From contig NC_065539.1 of NCBI RefSeq assembly GCF_932294415.1, forward strand, positions 54,083,501 through 54,147,500: DNA of 64,000 bases. The letters are read 5' to 3'. The notes under the pieces were generated by a model that worked only from the letters and a program-made list of their open reading frames with translations, searched no databases and was not told where the DNA came from. Shown here piece after piece: positions 36,085 through 48,954 of this stretch. Origin of the DNA: Quercus robur (lineage: Eukaryota; Streptophyta; Magnoliopsida; Fagales; Fagaceae). Made by a program: the position numbers and the translations under genes. The first letter of the stretch is position 1, and every line of letters starts with the position of its first letter.

Positions 36085-37120
36085 TTACTCCCAAAGATTA
36101 TTAGTTTTTTATGGCTATGTATGCATAATAGCGTGCCTGTGAGGGATGTTCTTGCTGCCAGGGGCATTAATTGCAGCAGGTTATGTCTAGTTTGCAAAAA
36201 TCAAGTAGAGTCTATGGACCACTTGTTGAGAGAGTGTTTGTTTGCACAACATTTTTGGTCTGAGATGGGGGTTTCTCATTTTTTTTATGGCCAGGCACAC
36301 TCAGTGTTTAGATGATTGGCTCTATGAGAATTGTCTTAGCAAGCGGACTCATCAGAATCACATTCTGGGGAGTGCTATATTTCCTTTTGCCATTTGGAAT
36401 CTTTGGAAACATCGTAATAGAGTGATGTTTGATAATGCCCCTCTTAATCTCAATCTTCATAGCTATTGTCCTACCCAAGCTGTGGAGTTTTTCTTTTGTG
36501 TTGATAATATGAGGAAAGCTAAACAGAGAACTATTGTCCGGGTGAAATGGTTCAAGCCCCCTGTTGGATGGTTTAAACTAAATTCGGATGGGGCTTCATG
36601 TGGAAACCCAGGCAAAGCGGGAGGTGGTGGTCTTATAAGGGATTGCAACAGGTTGTGGATCAAAGGGTTTGCGAGGTCTATTGGATTTGCTACCAGCATT
36701 ACTGCTGAGTTTTGGGCATTAAGAGATGGGTTGAAGCTGGCCTTGAATGCAGGAATCCAGCGGCTGATTGTGGAGATAGATGCGAAAGTGGTGGACCTTA
36801 TCAAATCTAATGCAGCCACTAACAAGCCATTTGCCCCTCTCTTCTATGATTGCAGGTGCTTGCTGACAAGGTTCATCCAGGCCCAAGTGGTTCATGTGTA
36901 TAGAGAAGGCAATCGTTGCACAGATGTACTTGCGAGATGGGGTAGCACCATGGCGGAAGCTTTTGCTGTTTTTGATAACCCGCCAAGTCCTGATGTTGTG
37001 CATTTAGTTAATATGGATAATGTTGGCATGTTTGTTAATAGGATAACTGAACTTGATCTCACCTCTACTGTGAGATAGTCTGTTTTTTGTATTTCCTCTT
37101 AACCAAGAAAAAAGAAAAAA
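36085..37120 (+). mobile_element. 5'-truncated L1-type LINE, 3' end with RNase H domain
   Basis: The conceptual product contains the zinc-binding tail of plant LINE reverse transcriptases (CLVCKNQVESMDHLLRECLF). After a frame change near 36310 comes an RNase H domain with its acidic residues in place (FKLNSDGAS, TAEFWAL, VEIDAK, RCTDVLA). The 3' end is A-rich (aagaaaaaagaaaaaaag). An 8-bp target-site duplication AGAAATAG flanks it (36077-36084 and 37121-37128), and unit 1 has the empty site. Only about 1 kb of the element is present, so it is a dead-on-arrival copy inserted in unit 2 after the duplication. Confidence 0.88.
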
Positions 37121-37922
37121 AGAAATAGAGGCAGACGCTTCCTTCCCTTCTTCGGCCCAATATAGAGTATAGTCCCACTCCCAACTTTCCACTTTCTCAG
37201 CCCACACTTATTATTATGTGACGCTACCCCATATCTTCTTTCCAATAAACCTACTTGTATTCTTACTCATTACCCTCATCCTCTCTCTCTCTCTCAGAGA
37301 GAATGGTAGGTATCTAGAAAATTGTATTGCAGTTCGGAAATCTCATGGTGAGGTGAGTAGTACATCTTAATATCTGTAGTCTCTCTGTCATAAATTTTTT
37401 TTTTTGCTAATTAAATCCAATTCCTTTTGGTGGGACTGGGAGCTCATTAATTTTGATTGCCGTGCGCTTTAATTTGTTGGCCTTCCATCCTTTTATTGTT
37501 CCCTCCACCTTTGTAAGCATTCAATTCATGAATATATATATATAGCTCCGCTCCTTGTAATTCTTCTCCTCTTTCCCAATATTTGCTGGGTTGATGTTTT
37601 GTTGTCACTATTACTAGCTTTGCGCAATACTAAGTTCCGTTTGATTTTTAATTTTAAGTTACATTCAAACATTCCCTTATATATATATATATATCAAACT
37701 CTCCACATATTTGAATTGAAATACATCATCATATACTAACTAAATACAGTACATCATATACAAACAAATGAAATATCACTCACAATCTTCCTAAAAAAAA
37801 AAAAATCATTTGCTCAGTGATCTAGTCACCTGGCTACAATACATAATTACAAGCAATCAAACACCAATCAATCTTGGGCTTGTCTTCAATATGAACGAAA
37901 ATGGGGTTGGAAGTCCTTGTAT

Positions 37923-40900
37923 CTTTTTCATGTGTAGGTAGCTCAGAAATTGTCTTTTTGGAACAGGTATCCACTTCACAGTCCAACCAATTGGCCAAGA
38001 TACCATTCCAAATCCAATGCACTCACCCCATTGCCCCCAATTCAACCATTCTGTACCTGCAAACTTCTTCAAAAATTCTACCATAACCACTTGAAGGACT
38101 ATGGTTATGGCTATGATCCCCAAAAACAACTTATTCCTATGTATCCCTTTAAACACATTCTTCTTCTCAAGCTTTCTTGCATTGAATTCATTGAACACTT
38201 GACAAAGGACGATAGTATTGAAGATCAATGTGTCATTTACCTTCTTAGTCACACCAAAGATTGATTCACCTTTGAATTGCAAGGTCATGAGGACGATAAT
38301 TTGACACAAAGCTTGGGCTAAGAGATTTCTCCACATTATGTTGGTAATTTTTTTGCTAATCTGCAATGCATTAATAATCAAAACTGTGGAATACAAGAAA
38401 AGGTATCTTCCAAACAAACAGCAGCTAGGCTAGTGGGAAGATTACCCGAATTGAAAAAACAAGACACATTACCATCTAAAGCAAACTTTGCTGCTGAATG
38501 AGTAGCATAGTTTCTGCTTCTATTGATCCAATTAAAACTACAAGACGAAAAAGACAAAGCAAGACATCTAATATCAAAGATAAAATGTGAAATGGCCCAT
38601 ATGGGGTTATCCGAGCACTCGTGGATGGCATTAATGCATACTTTCGAATCACCTTCAAAAATGACATGGCTCCACCTTTCTCGGGTAGCTAGTTGAATTG
38701 CCCAAGCCATTGCCTCAGCCTTAGCCTACAGGGGGGACCTCTTTGGTGTTATCCTAGCCCAAATATTTAGCACCGCGCCTTGGGAGTTTCTGGCGACAAC
38801 CGCTAAAGCTGCGTTAGAAGAGGAGATCGCCACATCGACGTTAATCTTGATAGTTCCTGGAGGTGGGGAAGACCATTTTGGAGTGGAAGGATCTGGATTA
38901 GAATGCTCCGTTTTGGAGAAGATGAGATAGCATTCATGAACCTTGGAGTGGATAATTTGAATAGACGACTGTAGGTCCACCTCTCCTTTATGATTCAACA
39001 CAACATTGCGAGTATGCTAAATCTCCTCAAGGGTGAAGGCCATGTTGAGGGAAACCGGCCACTGATCTTGGGCTTGATAGAGAGCTAATGGAGGTTTTAG
39101 GATTAGCTTTATGATGTCCGCAGATGTCGAAAGGTGCAACTGGCTTCGTCATCAACTCCTCGGTGGGCTTCTCCGTTACAAGAGCTAGAGCACCCAATGT
39201 GTCCATAATTAGGTTTACCCATAATAACTGAACTGCTGTTAATGGGACTTCACCAGCTGAGACAGCTGCCACAAAGTTGATCACAAGAGCAACAACATTC
39301 ACGGTGAGTTGGAACTGAATGAACTTCTGGATGTTGTTGTACACACATCTTCCCCACCTTAAAACTCTAGCAACAGAGGCAAAGTTGTCATCCAAAATGA
39401 CAACATCTGAGCTCTCCTTTGCCACTTCGGTGCCCTGAATTCCCATTAAAAGTCCTACATCAGCTTCTTTCAATGCTGGTGCATCATTTGTGCCATCCCC
39501 AGTGACTGCAACAACATGACCTTTTTGTTTCAAACATTCTACCATCAGTAGCTTGTCGAAGGGAGAAGACCTTGCCATCACACAAATTTTATCAACTTTC
39601 TCCATTCTCTCCTTTAGTGTGTAGTTTCTGAATTCGATGCCTTCTACCATTGCTCCACTCATGTCTTGACCAATCCTCAGTATTCCATATTCAACAGCAA
39701 TAGCTTTTGCTGTGAAAACATTGTCTCCAGTGATCATTTTGATGTTCACACCTGCATTCTGGCAATTTTCCACAGCTTTCTTTACCCCTGGACAACATGG
39801 GTCCTTTATACCCACCAATCCTAATAGGGTCATACCATCTTCTTCTATCTTTTTTTGCTCCATATCATGTTCTTGATCTTCTTCTGAAATTTTCTTATGT
39901 GCAAAAGCAATGCACCGGAGGCTGCTAGTTGCCATACCTTGAATTATTTGCTAAAATTTCATCTTTTCACCATCATCTAGATCTTTCATAATTCCAAAAA
40001 CATCATAGTAACTTGAACACATTTTCAAAATCATCTCTGCGGCTCCTTTCCAGTGTACTTGGATTGTGTTGTCTATCTTTCTCCTTGTTATGACTCCGCT
40101 TCGTTTCTTCTGAGAATTGAATGCTTCAACGTAAAGAATCTTACAGCTTTGCTTCAATAGTTCCATTTCCATGTTTAGCTCCAGAACAGCCCATGAAAGA
40201 ATTGCTTGTTCAGTGGGACTACCTGAGAACTCAATTTCAGATCCTAAAGTAGGTCTGTAAACACTACCGGTTGTGTTTAGAGCAACTCCTTCTTGGACCA
40301 GTTTGAGAATATATGGATTAATTGATGAGAAAGTAGCCGGTACAAAAGATTCTTTCCCTAGCCAAAATTTAGTCACCTTCATTTTATTCAGCGTGAGGGT
40401 GCCTGTTTTGTCAGTACAAATGGTGGTGGCTAAGCCCATGGTCTCACAAGCAGAAAGCTTTTGCACCATAGCCTGATCAGCCATCATTCTTTTCATGGAA
40501 TAAGCAAGCGTAAGTGTCACAGCCAAAGGCAAACATTCTGGAATTGCAACCACGACTATAGTAACTGTAGCAGCTACAATCCCCACCACAGCATTTAGTA
40601 CATCATTAACCTTGGTGCTGCTGCCATTGAACTCTTTATTTCCATTCTCATCTTTAGTATTCCCTGTGAAATATCGAACCAACAAGACTACAAGAACTAG
40701 GAAAGCAACTGCCAAACCAACCTTACCTATTGATGAAGTTAGCTTGTTGAGCCGAACTTGTAAAGGTGTTTGTTCATTGGTATCACGACTAATTGAGCTC
40801 ATCATCTCGCCCCATGTTGTGTTCATCCCAACCAAAGTGACAAGCATCTGAGCATAGCCATCAACCACCTTAGTACCAGAAAACAAAAATGGATGACTGC

Positions 40901-41735
40901 AATTTACTTCTCCATGTTCACTTTCCCCTGTCATGCTAGATTCGTCCACTTGCAGTGAATACCCGTCTAAGAATAGCCCATCAGCTGGGACTTGATCTCC
41001 AATCTTTAAGCAAATGATATCTCTAACTACAATTTCAAATATTGAAATAGTTGACGCCGACCAGCCCTCACATCAATGTGAATATTGTTGCTGACTTTGG
41101 ATAACTTGTCAAATTGTTTGTTTTGCTTAAAGTTACTAATGGTAGAAACAACAATGACAAGAAATATAGCAACAAATATGCTTCCACCGTCATACCATCC
41201 TTCTTTTATTCCATTCTCTTTAATGCCAAATACCAGAGAAAGTACAGCACAGCCTAGAAGGATGAGAATGGTAAGATCCTTGAAGGCTTCCACAAAAAAA
41301 TGGAAGAAGCTCTTTGTAGGTGGTCTTTTATATGTGTTTGAGCCAAAAGCATCGTGTCGGCGGGCAATGTCTTCATCACTGCCATGAATCCCACATTCAA
41401 CGTTTGTTTGGAGAGTGACTGCTAGTGCATCAGTCCCTCCAATGTTTTGGAGTCTTTCAATCTTTTTATCTTTTACAAGGTTAGTGAGTGTTGGTTGATC
41501 AACTTTGAACCCAATGTCTGGGTTGAGATCCAAAATGACGAAAGATGGAGAAGGTGAAACCTTGAGATTTTTTTGGAGTAGAGAATCTTTGAAAAGGATA
41601 GAAGGGCTCTAGAACAATATATGGAAACAAAAGCGGAGTGCCATCTTTTATTGGGTGTGCTAAGGGAGTGTTGTGCACCAAGTAAAGACTCAATGCGGTC
41701 CTTGTTTTGTAGGATAATATCCTTGAAATGGTTTG
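37923..41735 (-). pseudogene. Ca2+-ATPase pseudogene (ACA12/13-like), unit 2 copy
   Basis: It aligns along its whole length with the intact pump at 12757-15831. The ATG is lost at the N-terminus. A frameshift follows the calmodulin-binding segment (near 41565), another lies in the actuator domain (near 41050), and a stop falls before QIIQGMATSS (near 39950). A LINE scrap of 792 bp (38349-39140) replaces about 24 bp between M6 and M7, and the normal stop codon is read through into 32 extra codons. PEGLP has become PECLP in M4, while DKTGT and TGDGTND are kept. Several long segments are still open, so decay is moderate. It cannot make a full pump. Confidence 0.94.
38349..39140 (-). mobile_element. 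LINE 3' scrap (RNase H domain) inserted in the ATPase pseudogene
   Basis: The minus-strand reading gives IKINVDVAISSSNAALAVVA, then AKAEAMAWAIQLA and VIFEGDSKVCINA, the RNase H layout of plant L1-type LINEs. One in-frame stop lies between the two parts (near 38727). The 3' end on the minus strand is gcaaaaaaa, directly joined to ATPase sequence. Compared with the intact gene, about 24 bp of target are missing, so this was insertion with a target deletion. It is a different LINE subfamily from 36085-37120. Confidence 0.82.
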
Positions 41736-41831
41736 CAAAGCATAATAGGAGTAAAAAAAAATGATGATATTTAAGAAAGCAAGGAACTAACAATAATGTA
41801 GTAGTAATCACAAGAGGAAGAAAAGCAAGAT

Positions 41832-42893
41832 TGTAAAGTTGTGATTTACAACTATGTTTTATGTTGGCTTTATTCCATGACAAATAGTGTTGTACTTGCT
41901 CTAATTTTGTTCCTTGTATTTTGTGGAATTTTATTGTCTTGGGTTTAGTATTAAGTTGGTGAAGACTCAAGCTTAAATGAAGAATCAGTGGATTTCGCGA
42001 GAAGCTCACGAGAAGCTAAGCCGCGAAAGGGCATGTGAGGAGCACATGACTGGAAGCTGAAGAGTCGTGCTAGGCTGTCGTTTTCACGAGTGTCTCGTGG
42101 GTAAGGCCTTCCCGCGAGACAGTTGCGAAACATTCTGCCTGGAGGATTTTTATGTGTGAATTCCTTACCCTTCACCCATACTATATATACCCTCATTACC
42201 CACAAATGTAAGAGAGGCCATTCAGAGAGAAAAACCCTAGATAGGTTTTCTACAACACACACACCCATCTTTTTGAGAGAAAGCTACTCATCCTTAGTGA
42301 GAATTAATTGTAGCCTCTTCTCCTTCCCTTTCCCATTATCATACCTTGAGAGGAGATTTGTACCCAAACACAATCCACACATTTTCAGAGTGTAGTGAGT
42401 GTTTTTGGTGTTGCTGGGAAGTATTGGAAGATGCCAAGGTTGGTAGATGCAACATGGAACTTGTTGCGGGATCTGGAGAGCTAGACAAGACATGGTTCCG
42501 AGAAGTCTTGTTGGAGTAGGAGCTTGGAGGGCTTAGGTACAAATGGTAGATTAGGCTTGGAGGGTCTCTTGCTTACCAATATATCCCAACTGATTGTCTA
42601 GTGGATCAATTACCGCTTGGAGGGCGGCGGAGAGGTTTTTCGCCGAGTTCTTCGGTTTTCTCTTCAATAACACGTTTCGGTGTTATCTGTGTTTGCATCT
42701 CTCTTCCCTACTCTTGTTCATTTCATTTTACTGTTGTGTTGCTTTAAATATGAATTAGAGTAGCTCTTTTGTTTGTTTGCTTGCGTTTACACTATTCCAC
42801 ACTTAGTATTAAGTTAGTGTAAAATTAATCAAGCCATAATTTGAATTGGGGGTCTAAACAAGCTCTTGTATTTTCACACATTTCGAGCATTCA
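41832..42893. mobile_element. Probable solo LTR (Copia, SIRE/Maximus-like)
   Basis: Unit 2 departs from unit 1 here. The insert starts TGTAAAGTTGTGATTTAC, carries a TATA-like ctatatata near 42180, a leader-like stretch and a tail ggtgttatctgtg, and ends near gagcattca. The text is typical of long Copia LTRs of the SIRE/Maximus group. No second LTR or internal coding DNA is present. I could not find a clean target-site duplication, so the right end is uncertain by some bases. Confidence 0.6.
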
Positions 42894-43053
42894 ATAGATA
42901 ATATGGATATAAATGGAACAGAGGAGAATGGAGATATGTGGAGATCGAATATAGTGCTAGCTAGTAGATATGAGAATTGAAGTTGCAGAGAGGGTGGTGG
43001 TTTTTATAAGGTACGTAGATTTCCGAAGTTTGAGATGGAATGTGGGAACATAA

Positions 43054-43615
43054 GGGGCTATTTGACTTCACCTTTTTGATTACTCAATTTCCATCACTCA
43101 TCACTCATCACTCATAACTCATCACTCATCACTCAATTTTTCACACCTGTTTGGCATCATCACCCAATTTCCATCACTCAATATTTTTCATACTATTTGT
43201 GGGCCCATACTTGTCAGCCGGTGCAGCTTTTTTTTTTTTTTTTTTTTGGTTTTCAGTACCCAAACTCACCGAAACTTAAAAAAAAAAAACCCAGAACTGA
43301 AGACCGAACAAGTGAAAAAAAAAAAAAAAAAATCAAAAGGTGGTCAAAAGTTGCAGTTGTGGGTCCCTCCATGTGTGTTTATTTACGGAAATGCCATTAA
43401 GTTATGAGTTATGGAAACTGAAAACAGCCAAAATGTATTTTCAGTTTCCATAACTCATAACTCAAAAATCAGAGAATTGAGTGATGGAAATAGAGTTATG
43501 GAAACAGAGTTATCGTTTGCCAAACAATCTTTTTGCTATGGGTCCCACCATTTTTGTGTTATGAGTTATGTAAATTGAGAATTGAGTTATCAAAATTTGC
43601 AATCCAAATAGCCTC
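43054..43615. mobile_element. Tourist-like MITE with CATCACT repeats
   Basis: The ends are GGGGCTATTTG on the left and CAAATAGCCTC on the right, flanked by TAA on both sides (43051-43053 and 43616-43618). Inside are a catcactcat microsatellite and inverted subterminal copies (ataactcaa / ttgagttat). There is no coding sequence. Confidence 0.8.
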
Positions 43616-43979
43616 TAATTATTCGGGTTTCTGCCCCTTTCTTACTAAGCAACTCAAAAGTTGTTATGTGAAAAAAAGATATGAAAAAGAAAAATTCGGT
43701 CACCTAACAGTAACAATAACAGAAAAATTTGGTCACCTACAGTAACAGTAACAGAATAATTCGGTCACCAAAAACGTGTCGGGCAGTTACGACGCTCTCA
43801 AGTAATTGATCAATCAACGCGCTGGGTTGTGAACCCATAGACCATAGTACCATCATTTTTATACCCTCAAGGTTCCTACTTTCCTTCCACTTCCAGGTAA
43901 GCAAACGGAAGCTTTCTACACCCTTCTGGGCTGTGTTTCCCCAAAAATGTTTTGAAATTGATGGTCGACTGGAAAAGAA

Positions 43980-44126
43980 GGGGTATTTGGTACATGCACT
44001 TAAAACATGTGTTTTATTGTTTAAAAATATGTGTGAAAATACGTGTGAGTAAAAAAGTGTGAAAATATGTGTAATATTGTTTAAAAACTGAAAACATGTG
44101 TTTGAGTTGTCATACCAAACGGGGCC
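43980..44126. mobile_element. Short MITE-like inverted repeat
   Basis: The left end ggggtatttggtacatg pairs with the right end cataccaaacggggcc, and internal acatgtgttt segments are also inverted. It is about 150 bp with no clear target duplication. Confidence 0.55.
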
Positions 44127-45480
44127 TAATATTTCTCAAGTTTCAAATGAATGTCGCTCAAGTTTTACCATGATCTGTGGTCACCCCGAATCATAGTAGC
44201 TATGGTTCAATCTAATATTCCTTAGCGGGGAGTGCTTCTATGGTCACACCTGGGAGGGTGAGTTACAATGGTCTCAAAAAAAAAAAAAAAAAAAAAAATC
44301 AAAATCAAAATCTTCCCATGATCTTGGTTTTCCAAACTTTATGGATTTTAGGATAATAGTACTTCTGAGTGTCTGGGCTTATAGGACTGTTATGTTCCTT
44401 GAGTTTTTAGATTACCAAACTTCTACGGGTCACAAAGTGCAAAACAAGTCTGGTTTTTATCTAAAAGTCTAAAACCCTTTGCAAAAGATTACAAATAAAA
44501 TATCAAATGAATTGAAACACAAACACAACACCATTGTACTAAGTCTCAAATCTTCAACGTCAATCTCCGTCTCTTCTTCCCTCGTCTTTCTCCCTTTAAA
44601 CCTTCTTCTCTCTCCAACCTTAAACACTTGAAAATGTTTTTCAAAGCATTCTTAGAAATGCAACCAAACACTTGGATATATATATATATTTTTTGTAGTG
44701 TTTAGGGCAATTGATTTTTTTATTTTTTTTTAATTTTTGATAACAATAATTGTTGGTCAACTTTATATTGTTTTTCAGTTAACCGTAAAATAAAGACACT
44801 TCTAGTGAAAAATTGTTTACAATTAATTTCATTTGCCATAAAAACATTTTCTGTCTCACCAAAGCTCATTAACCGAACCTCCATTCCTCCCCATTGTGTG
44901 GCCACTCAACTACTAATGTCCTTGGTCTCTGGTTGCCAATCACTATTTTTTTATTCTAAAATTTTTTTTTTTTAAATTATGTGTACTTGGAAGATGAGAA
45001 AATGCGGAGAAATAGTAAAAACAAATTTTGTAGTATTTTTGAAAATGCAACCAAATACTTAAAAATATTTTACAGTTAAAAAATATTTTCCATTGAATCA
45101 AACCCAGCCTAAAACAAATGAAACCTTAGACTTGCATTCACATCAACTCATAAAAAATAGCATGATGCCCATTTAGCCAATGAAGCCCAAATAAACACCC
45201 ACGCCTATTAATGAACCTGCAAAATGAGATTCTACTTCAGTGCTTGTCCAAATTTAGGAGGCACCGTAGCTTATGTATTTCATTTGCTTATTCATTTCTT
45301 CAAAAAAATTTATTCATTTATTGTCATGGCTCTCTCTCTCTCTCCACTCTATAGTTTCTTCTTTTTCTCTCTTAGGCTATTTTTGGCAACATGTAAAGTA
45401 ATTTTCAAATGTAAAATATTTTCAGTTTCAATTTTTAACAAAATAAACGGTATCCAAACACACATTATGTAAGATGAAAC
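44127..45480. other. AT-rich spacer, no gene
   Basis: I see no gene. Fragments such as aaaatattttac and accaaacacttgg recur at about 44620-44700, 45010-45110 and 45375-45465, and look like eroded MITE arms. Confidence 0.45.
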
Positions 45481-47176
45481 ATCTATACAGCTTCTTGACT
45501 GATGCGTTGCTATTTCATTTGAGGGCCAACCCCCGCTCCTCCTATTTACTAATATTTTACATTTGGATCAGGATGTCTTAAGTCATAAGTCATACCCCTT
45601 TCAAAAAAAAAAAGTCATAAGTCATACAATACACGCCTTCGCTTTTGCAAGTCAAACACGAAACCTTTCATATTCATCAGATATCCCACGAAAAAAGGTT
45701 TACTCGTTTTATTTCTTTTAATCAAAATAGAGAATTATTAATCCGAACCACTCACAATCACAATCCATTACTTGATCCACACCATACATAAGCTTGTAAC
45801 AAAATAGTGTCAAATCAAATTCATAATTGAGATTAGAAAGGGCAATGGTCGGAACTCTTGGACAATTCAATTTGAGAAAAAATTGCCAAATGCCCTTTTC
45901 GGGCAAAAATAGCAGCTCTTTGCCCTCTTTTCCAAACTAATTAGGGAAATGTCCATCTTTTGAAACTTGATTTGTGATAAATCGAGTTAGACCCTATAGA
46001 GGCCTTTTTAAGGAGCCTATAGTGACGTTTTTAGGACCTATAGTGGCGTTTTGTAACTCGACCTCTATGAAATTAAGTTATAGGTAAAAAAAATTGCCTA
46101 TAACTCGATTTCATGGAAGTCGAATTACAAAACGCCACTATAGGTCCTTAAAACGTCACTATAGGTCCTAAAAAACGGCGCTATAGGGCTCCAGAATTTT
46201 TTTTTTTTTTAAACTCGATTTATCTCAAATCAAGTTACAAAATATGGACATTTCCCTAATTAGTTTAGAAAATGGGGCAAAAAACTGCTTAAAAATATTC
46301 TAGAACATGAAAGAAACTAATTGAGACAACTCGATCATTTCATACTTCCCCAAAACCACGAAGTGAGAGTTCATTTTGATGTGATTGAAGACCAGTCCAC
46401 ACGACACGAGTTGAAATTTTAGAACCTATATCATATTTGGAGTTCAATGGTATTTTCTTAGAGGAAAAGGAATGTTACGTGGCTTATTTATATTAGTTAA
46501 TTATTTGTATAAGCAGTGTTTCTAGTCAGTTGTGATTCATTCAAATTAGTTTGATTAGATTTGGAATATGTTATGACATATTCAAATAAGTTAACTTGCA
46601 TTACAATTAGTTTTCTTGATAATAAATTATATGAAGCTAGTGTTTTTTTTTTGTTTTATTTGGAAGTTAGTCTTGTATAAATTCAAATGTGGACTATAAA
46701 TCTCTCTCAAGAAAAAAAAAATGTGGATGATAAAATAAAAATTAATTATGATTTTCCAAATCACGTATAAATGTTTAGCTAGTCTGTCTTAGATATTTCT
46801 TTAAAAAAGCCTTACTTTTTTTCCCCTCTTAACTAAAATAGAATAAACAATAGATTTGTCCAAAAACAAATTAACATAACACTCACAAATTAATACATTA
46901 CTCGTTTCATTTAAGTAAACTCAAATTTTTACTCTAAAACACCCATAGAGCTTAGGTTGGGGCAGGAAGGAGCTTCTATTTACCAAATTTTTTCTTAGAA
47001 AACGATGCTATGACTTCCTTTTATGCCAATAAGAAAATTATGATTTTTTTAATATTTTGTCACTACCTAGAAATGTTTGAATTTGTTGAAAGATATTGCT
47101 GTAGTAAGGTTCACGCAAATAATTAAAGTGGTCAACATTAGTTCAACTTCCAAATTCAATAATAACTTCCGCCAAT
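45480..47176. repeat. Block D, unit 2
   Basis: This block matches 16500-17575 and is interrupted by an insert at about 45673-46427 that carries the inverted-repeat element 45905-46290. No gene is seen. Homology with unit 1 ends at cgccaa near 47176. Confidence 0.75.
45905..46290. mobile_element. MITE with long inverted arms (cctatagtg type)
   Basis: The arms are about 170 bp each and centred near 46090. The outer part ccaaactaattagggaaatg at about 45933 is mirrored by catttccctaattagttta at about 46248. Internal segments cctatagtgacg, cctatagtggcg and taactcga also recur inverted. It lies within the part of unit 2 that is absent from unit 1. Confidence 0.78.
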
Positions 47177-47394
47177 TGTTACGGAAAAAATGAAGTAGAT
47201 ACCGAGAAATTATACAGTCCTTAAAGGGGTGACAAATGAGTGGGCTTGGGTGGGTATGGGGTAGGCATAATTGGATTAGGCATATAAAACCCATTTACCC
47301 ATTTAAAACCCATTTAATTAATTGCTTCTAACCCAAATTCAACCCAACCCAATTATTATGGGTAAACCCCAACCCACCCAATTACCCAATTATC

Positions 47395-48945
47395 AAAATT
47401 ACCAAAATGCCACTAAAGTGAAAATGACCAAAGTATTCTAAAATCTTCAAAAATGACCAAAATACCCCAAATTTAAAATTACCAAAATACCCCCCAAAAC
47501 CCAAAAAATGACCAAAATACCCCCAAAACCTAAAGATGACCAAAATACCCTAGAAACCCAAAAAATAACCAAAATACCCCAGAAATCCAAAAAATGACCA
47601 AAATACTCCCGAAACCCAAAAAATGACCAAAATACCCCCGAAATCTAAAAATACCCCCAAAACACAAAAGATGACCAAAATACTCCCGAAACCAAAAAAA
47701 ATGACCAAAATATGCCCAAAACCCAAAAAATTACCAAAATAACCCCGAAACCCAAAAAATAACCAAAATACTCCCGAAACCCAAAAAATTACCAAAATAC
47801 CCCCGAAGCCCAGACAATGACCAATGTACCCCCGAAACCTAAAAATTACCAAAATACCTCCGAAACCTAAATAATGACCAAAATACCCCCGAAACCCAAA
47901 AAATGACCAAAATACTCCTGAAACCCAAAAAATTACCAAAATACTCCCAAAACCCAAAAAATGACCAATGTACCCCTGAAACCTAAAAATGACCAAAATA
48001 CCTCCGAAACCTAAAAAATGACCAAAATACACCCAAAACCCAAAAAATGACCAAAATACCCCAAAAACCTTAAAATGACAAAAATACCCCCAGAACCTAA
48101 AAAATGACCAAAATACCTCTAAAACCTAAAAATTACCAAAATAATAACAAAACCTACAAAATGACCAAATACCCCCAGGAATCCAAAAAATGACCAAAAT
48201 ACCCCCAAAACCCATAAAATGACCAAAATACGCCCGAAACCAAAAAATTACCAAAATACCCCCTGAAACATAGAAAATGACCAAAATACCCCTGAAACCC
48301 GAAAAATGTCCAAAATACCCCCAAAACCTAAAAATTACCAAAATAATCTTGAAGTCTAAAAATTAACCAAAATAACGCTAAAACCTAAAAATGACCAAAA
48401 TACCCCCGAAACCTTAAAAATGGCCAAAATAACCCCGAAGCCTAAAAATTGACCAAAATAACCTAGAAACCAAAAAATGATCAAAATACCCTTGAAACCT
48501 AAAAAATGATCAAAATACCCTCGAAACCCAAAAATTAACTGAAATACCCCTTGAAACCTAAAAAATGACCAAAGTACCCCTGAAACCTAAATGTGACCAA
48601 AATAACCCCTAAACCTTAAAATGACCAAAATATCCTCGAAATCTAAAAAATGACCAAAATACTCCCTAAACATAAAAAATGACTAAAATACCCCCTAAAC
48701 CTAAAAATGACTAAGATAGCTCGGAAACCTAAAGAATGATTGAAATATCCCCAAAACCTAAAAAGTTATTAAAGGACCTCCAAAACCTAGAAAATTACAA
48801 AAAATGGCCCCAAAATCTAAAAGTTAACGAAACACCCCTAGAACCTAAAAAAGTAGTGACATTCTCTCAAAACTTACAAAATGACTGAAATACTCTTAGA
48901 ACCTTTAATTTAATAAAAATACCCTCGAAACATCCAAAATACCCC
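47395..48945 (-). repeat. 29-bp minisatellite array, left arm
   Basis: About fifty degenerate units of the type gaccaaaatacccccgaaac plus ctaaaaaat are tandemly arranged. Because 29 is not a multiple of 3, any open frame shows a 29-residue periodicity (as in the frame 47550-48032). I take those frames as by-products of the repeat, not genes. Confidence 0.9.
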
Positions 48946-48954
48946 AAACCCCTA

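Larger units (their letters stand above)
25370..47176. repeat. Segmental duplication, unit 2
   Basis: This is the second copy of the duplicated block. It is longer than unit 1 because it keeps 34353-36076 and gained a LINE end (36085-37120), a LINE scrap (38349-39140), a probable solo LTR (41832-42893) and several MITEs. Homology with unit 1 ends near 47176, just before a nested MITE and fold-back element. Divergence is visible every few tens of bases, with many small indels, so the duplication is old relative to the LTR element at 52-60 kb. RPL20 exon 2 (24946-25137) lies just left of the aligned part. Confidence 0.88.

Noticed and set aside
47550-48341. Open frames with a 29-residue repeating pattern rich in G, F and I
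   Set aside because: They are produced by translating a 29-bp minisatellite, which cycles through all frames. The same pattern appears in the opposite arm and there is no other gene signal.
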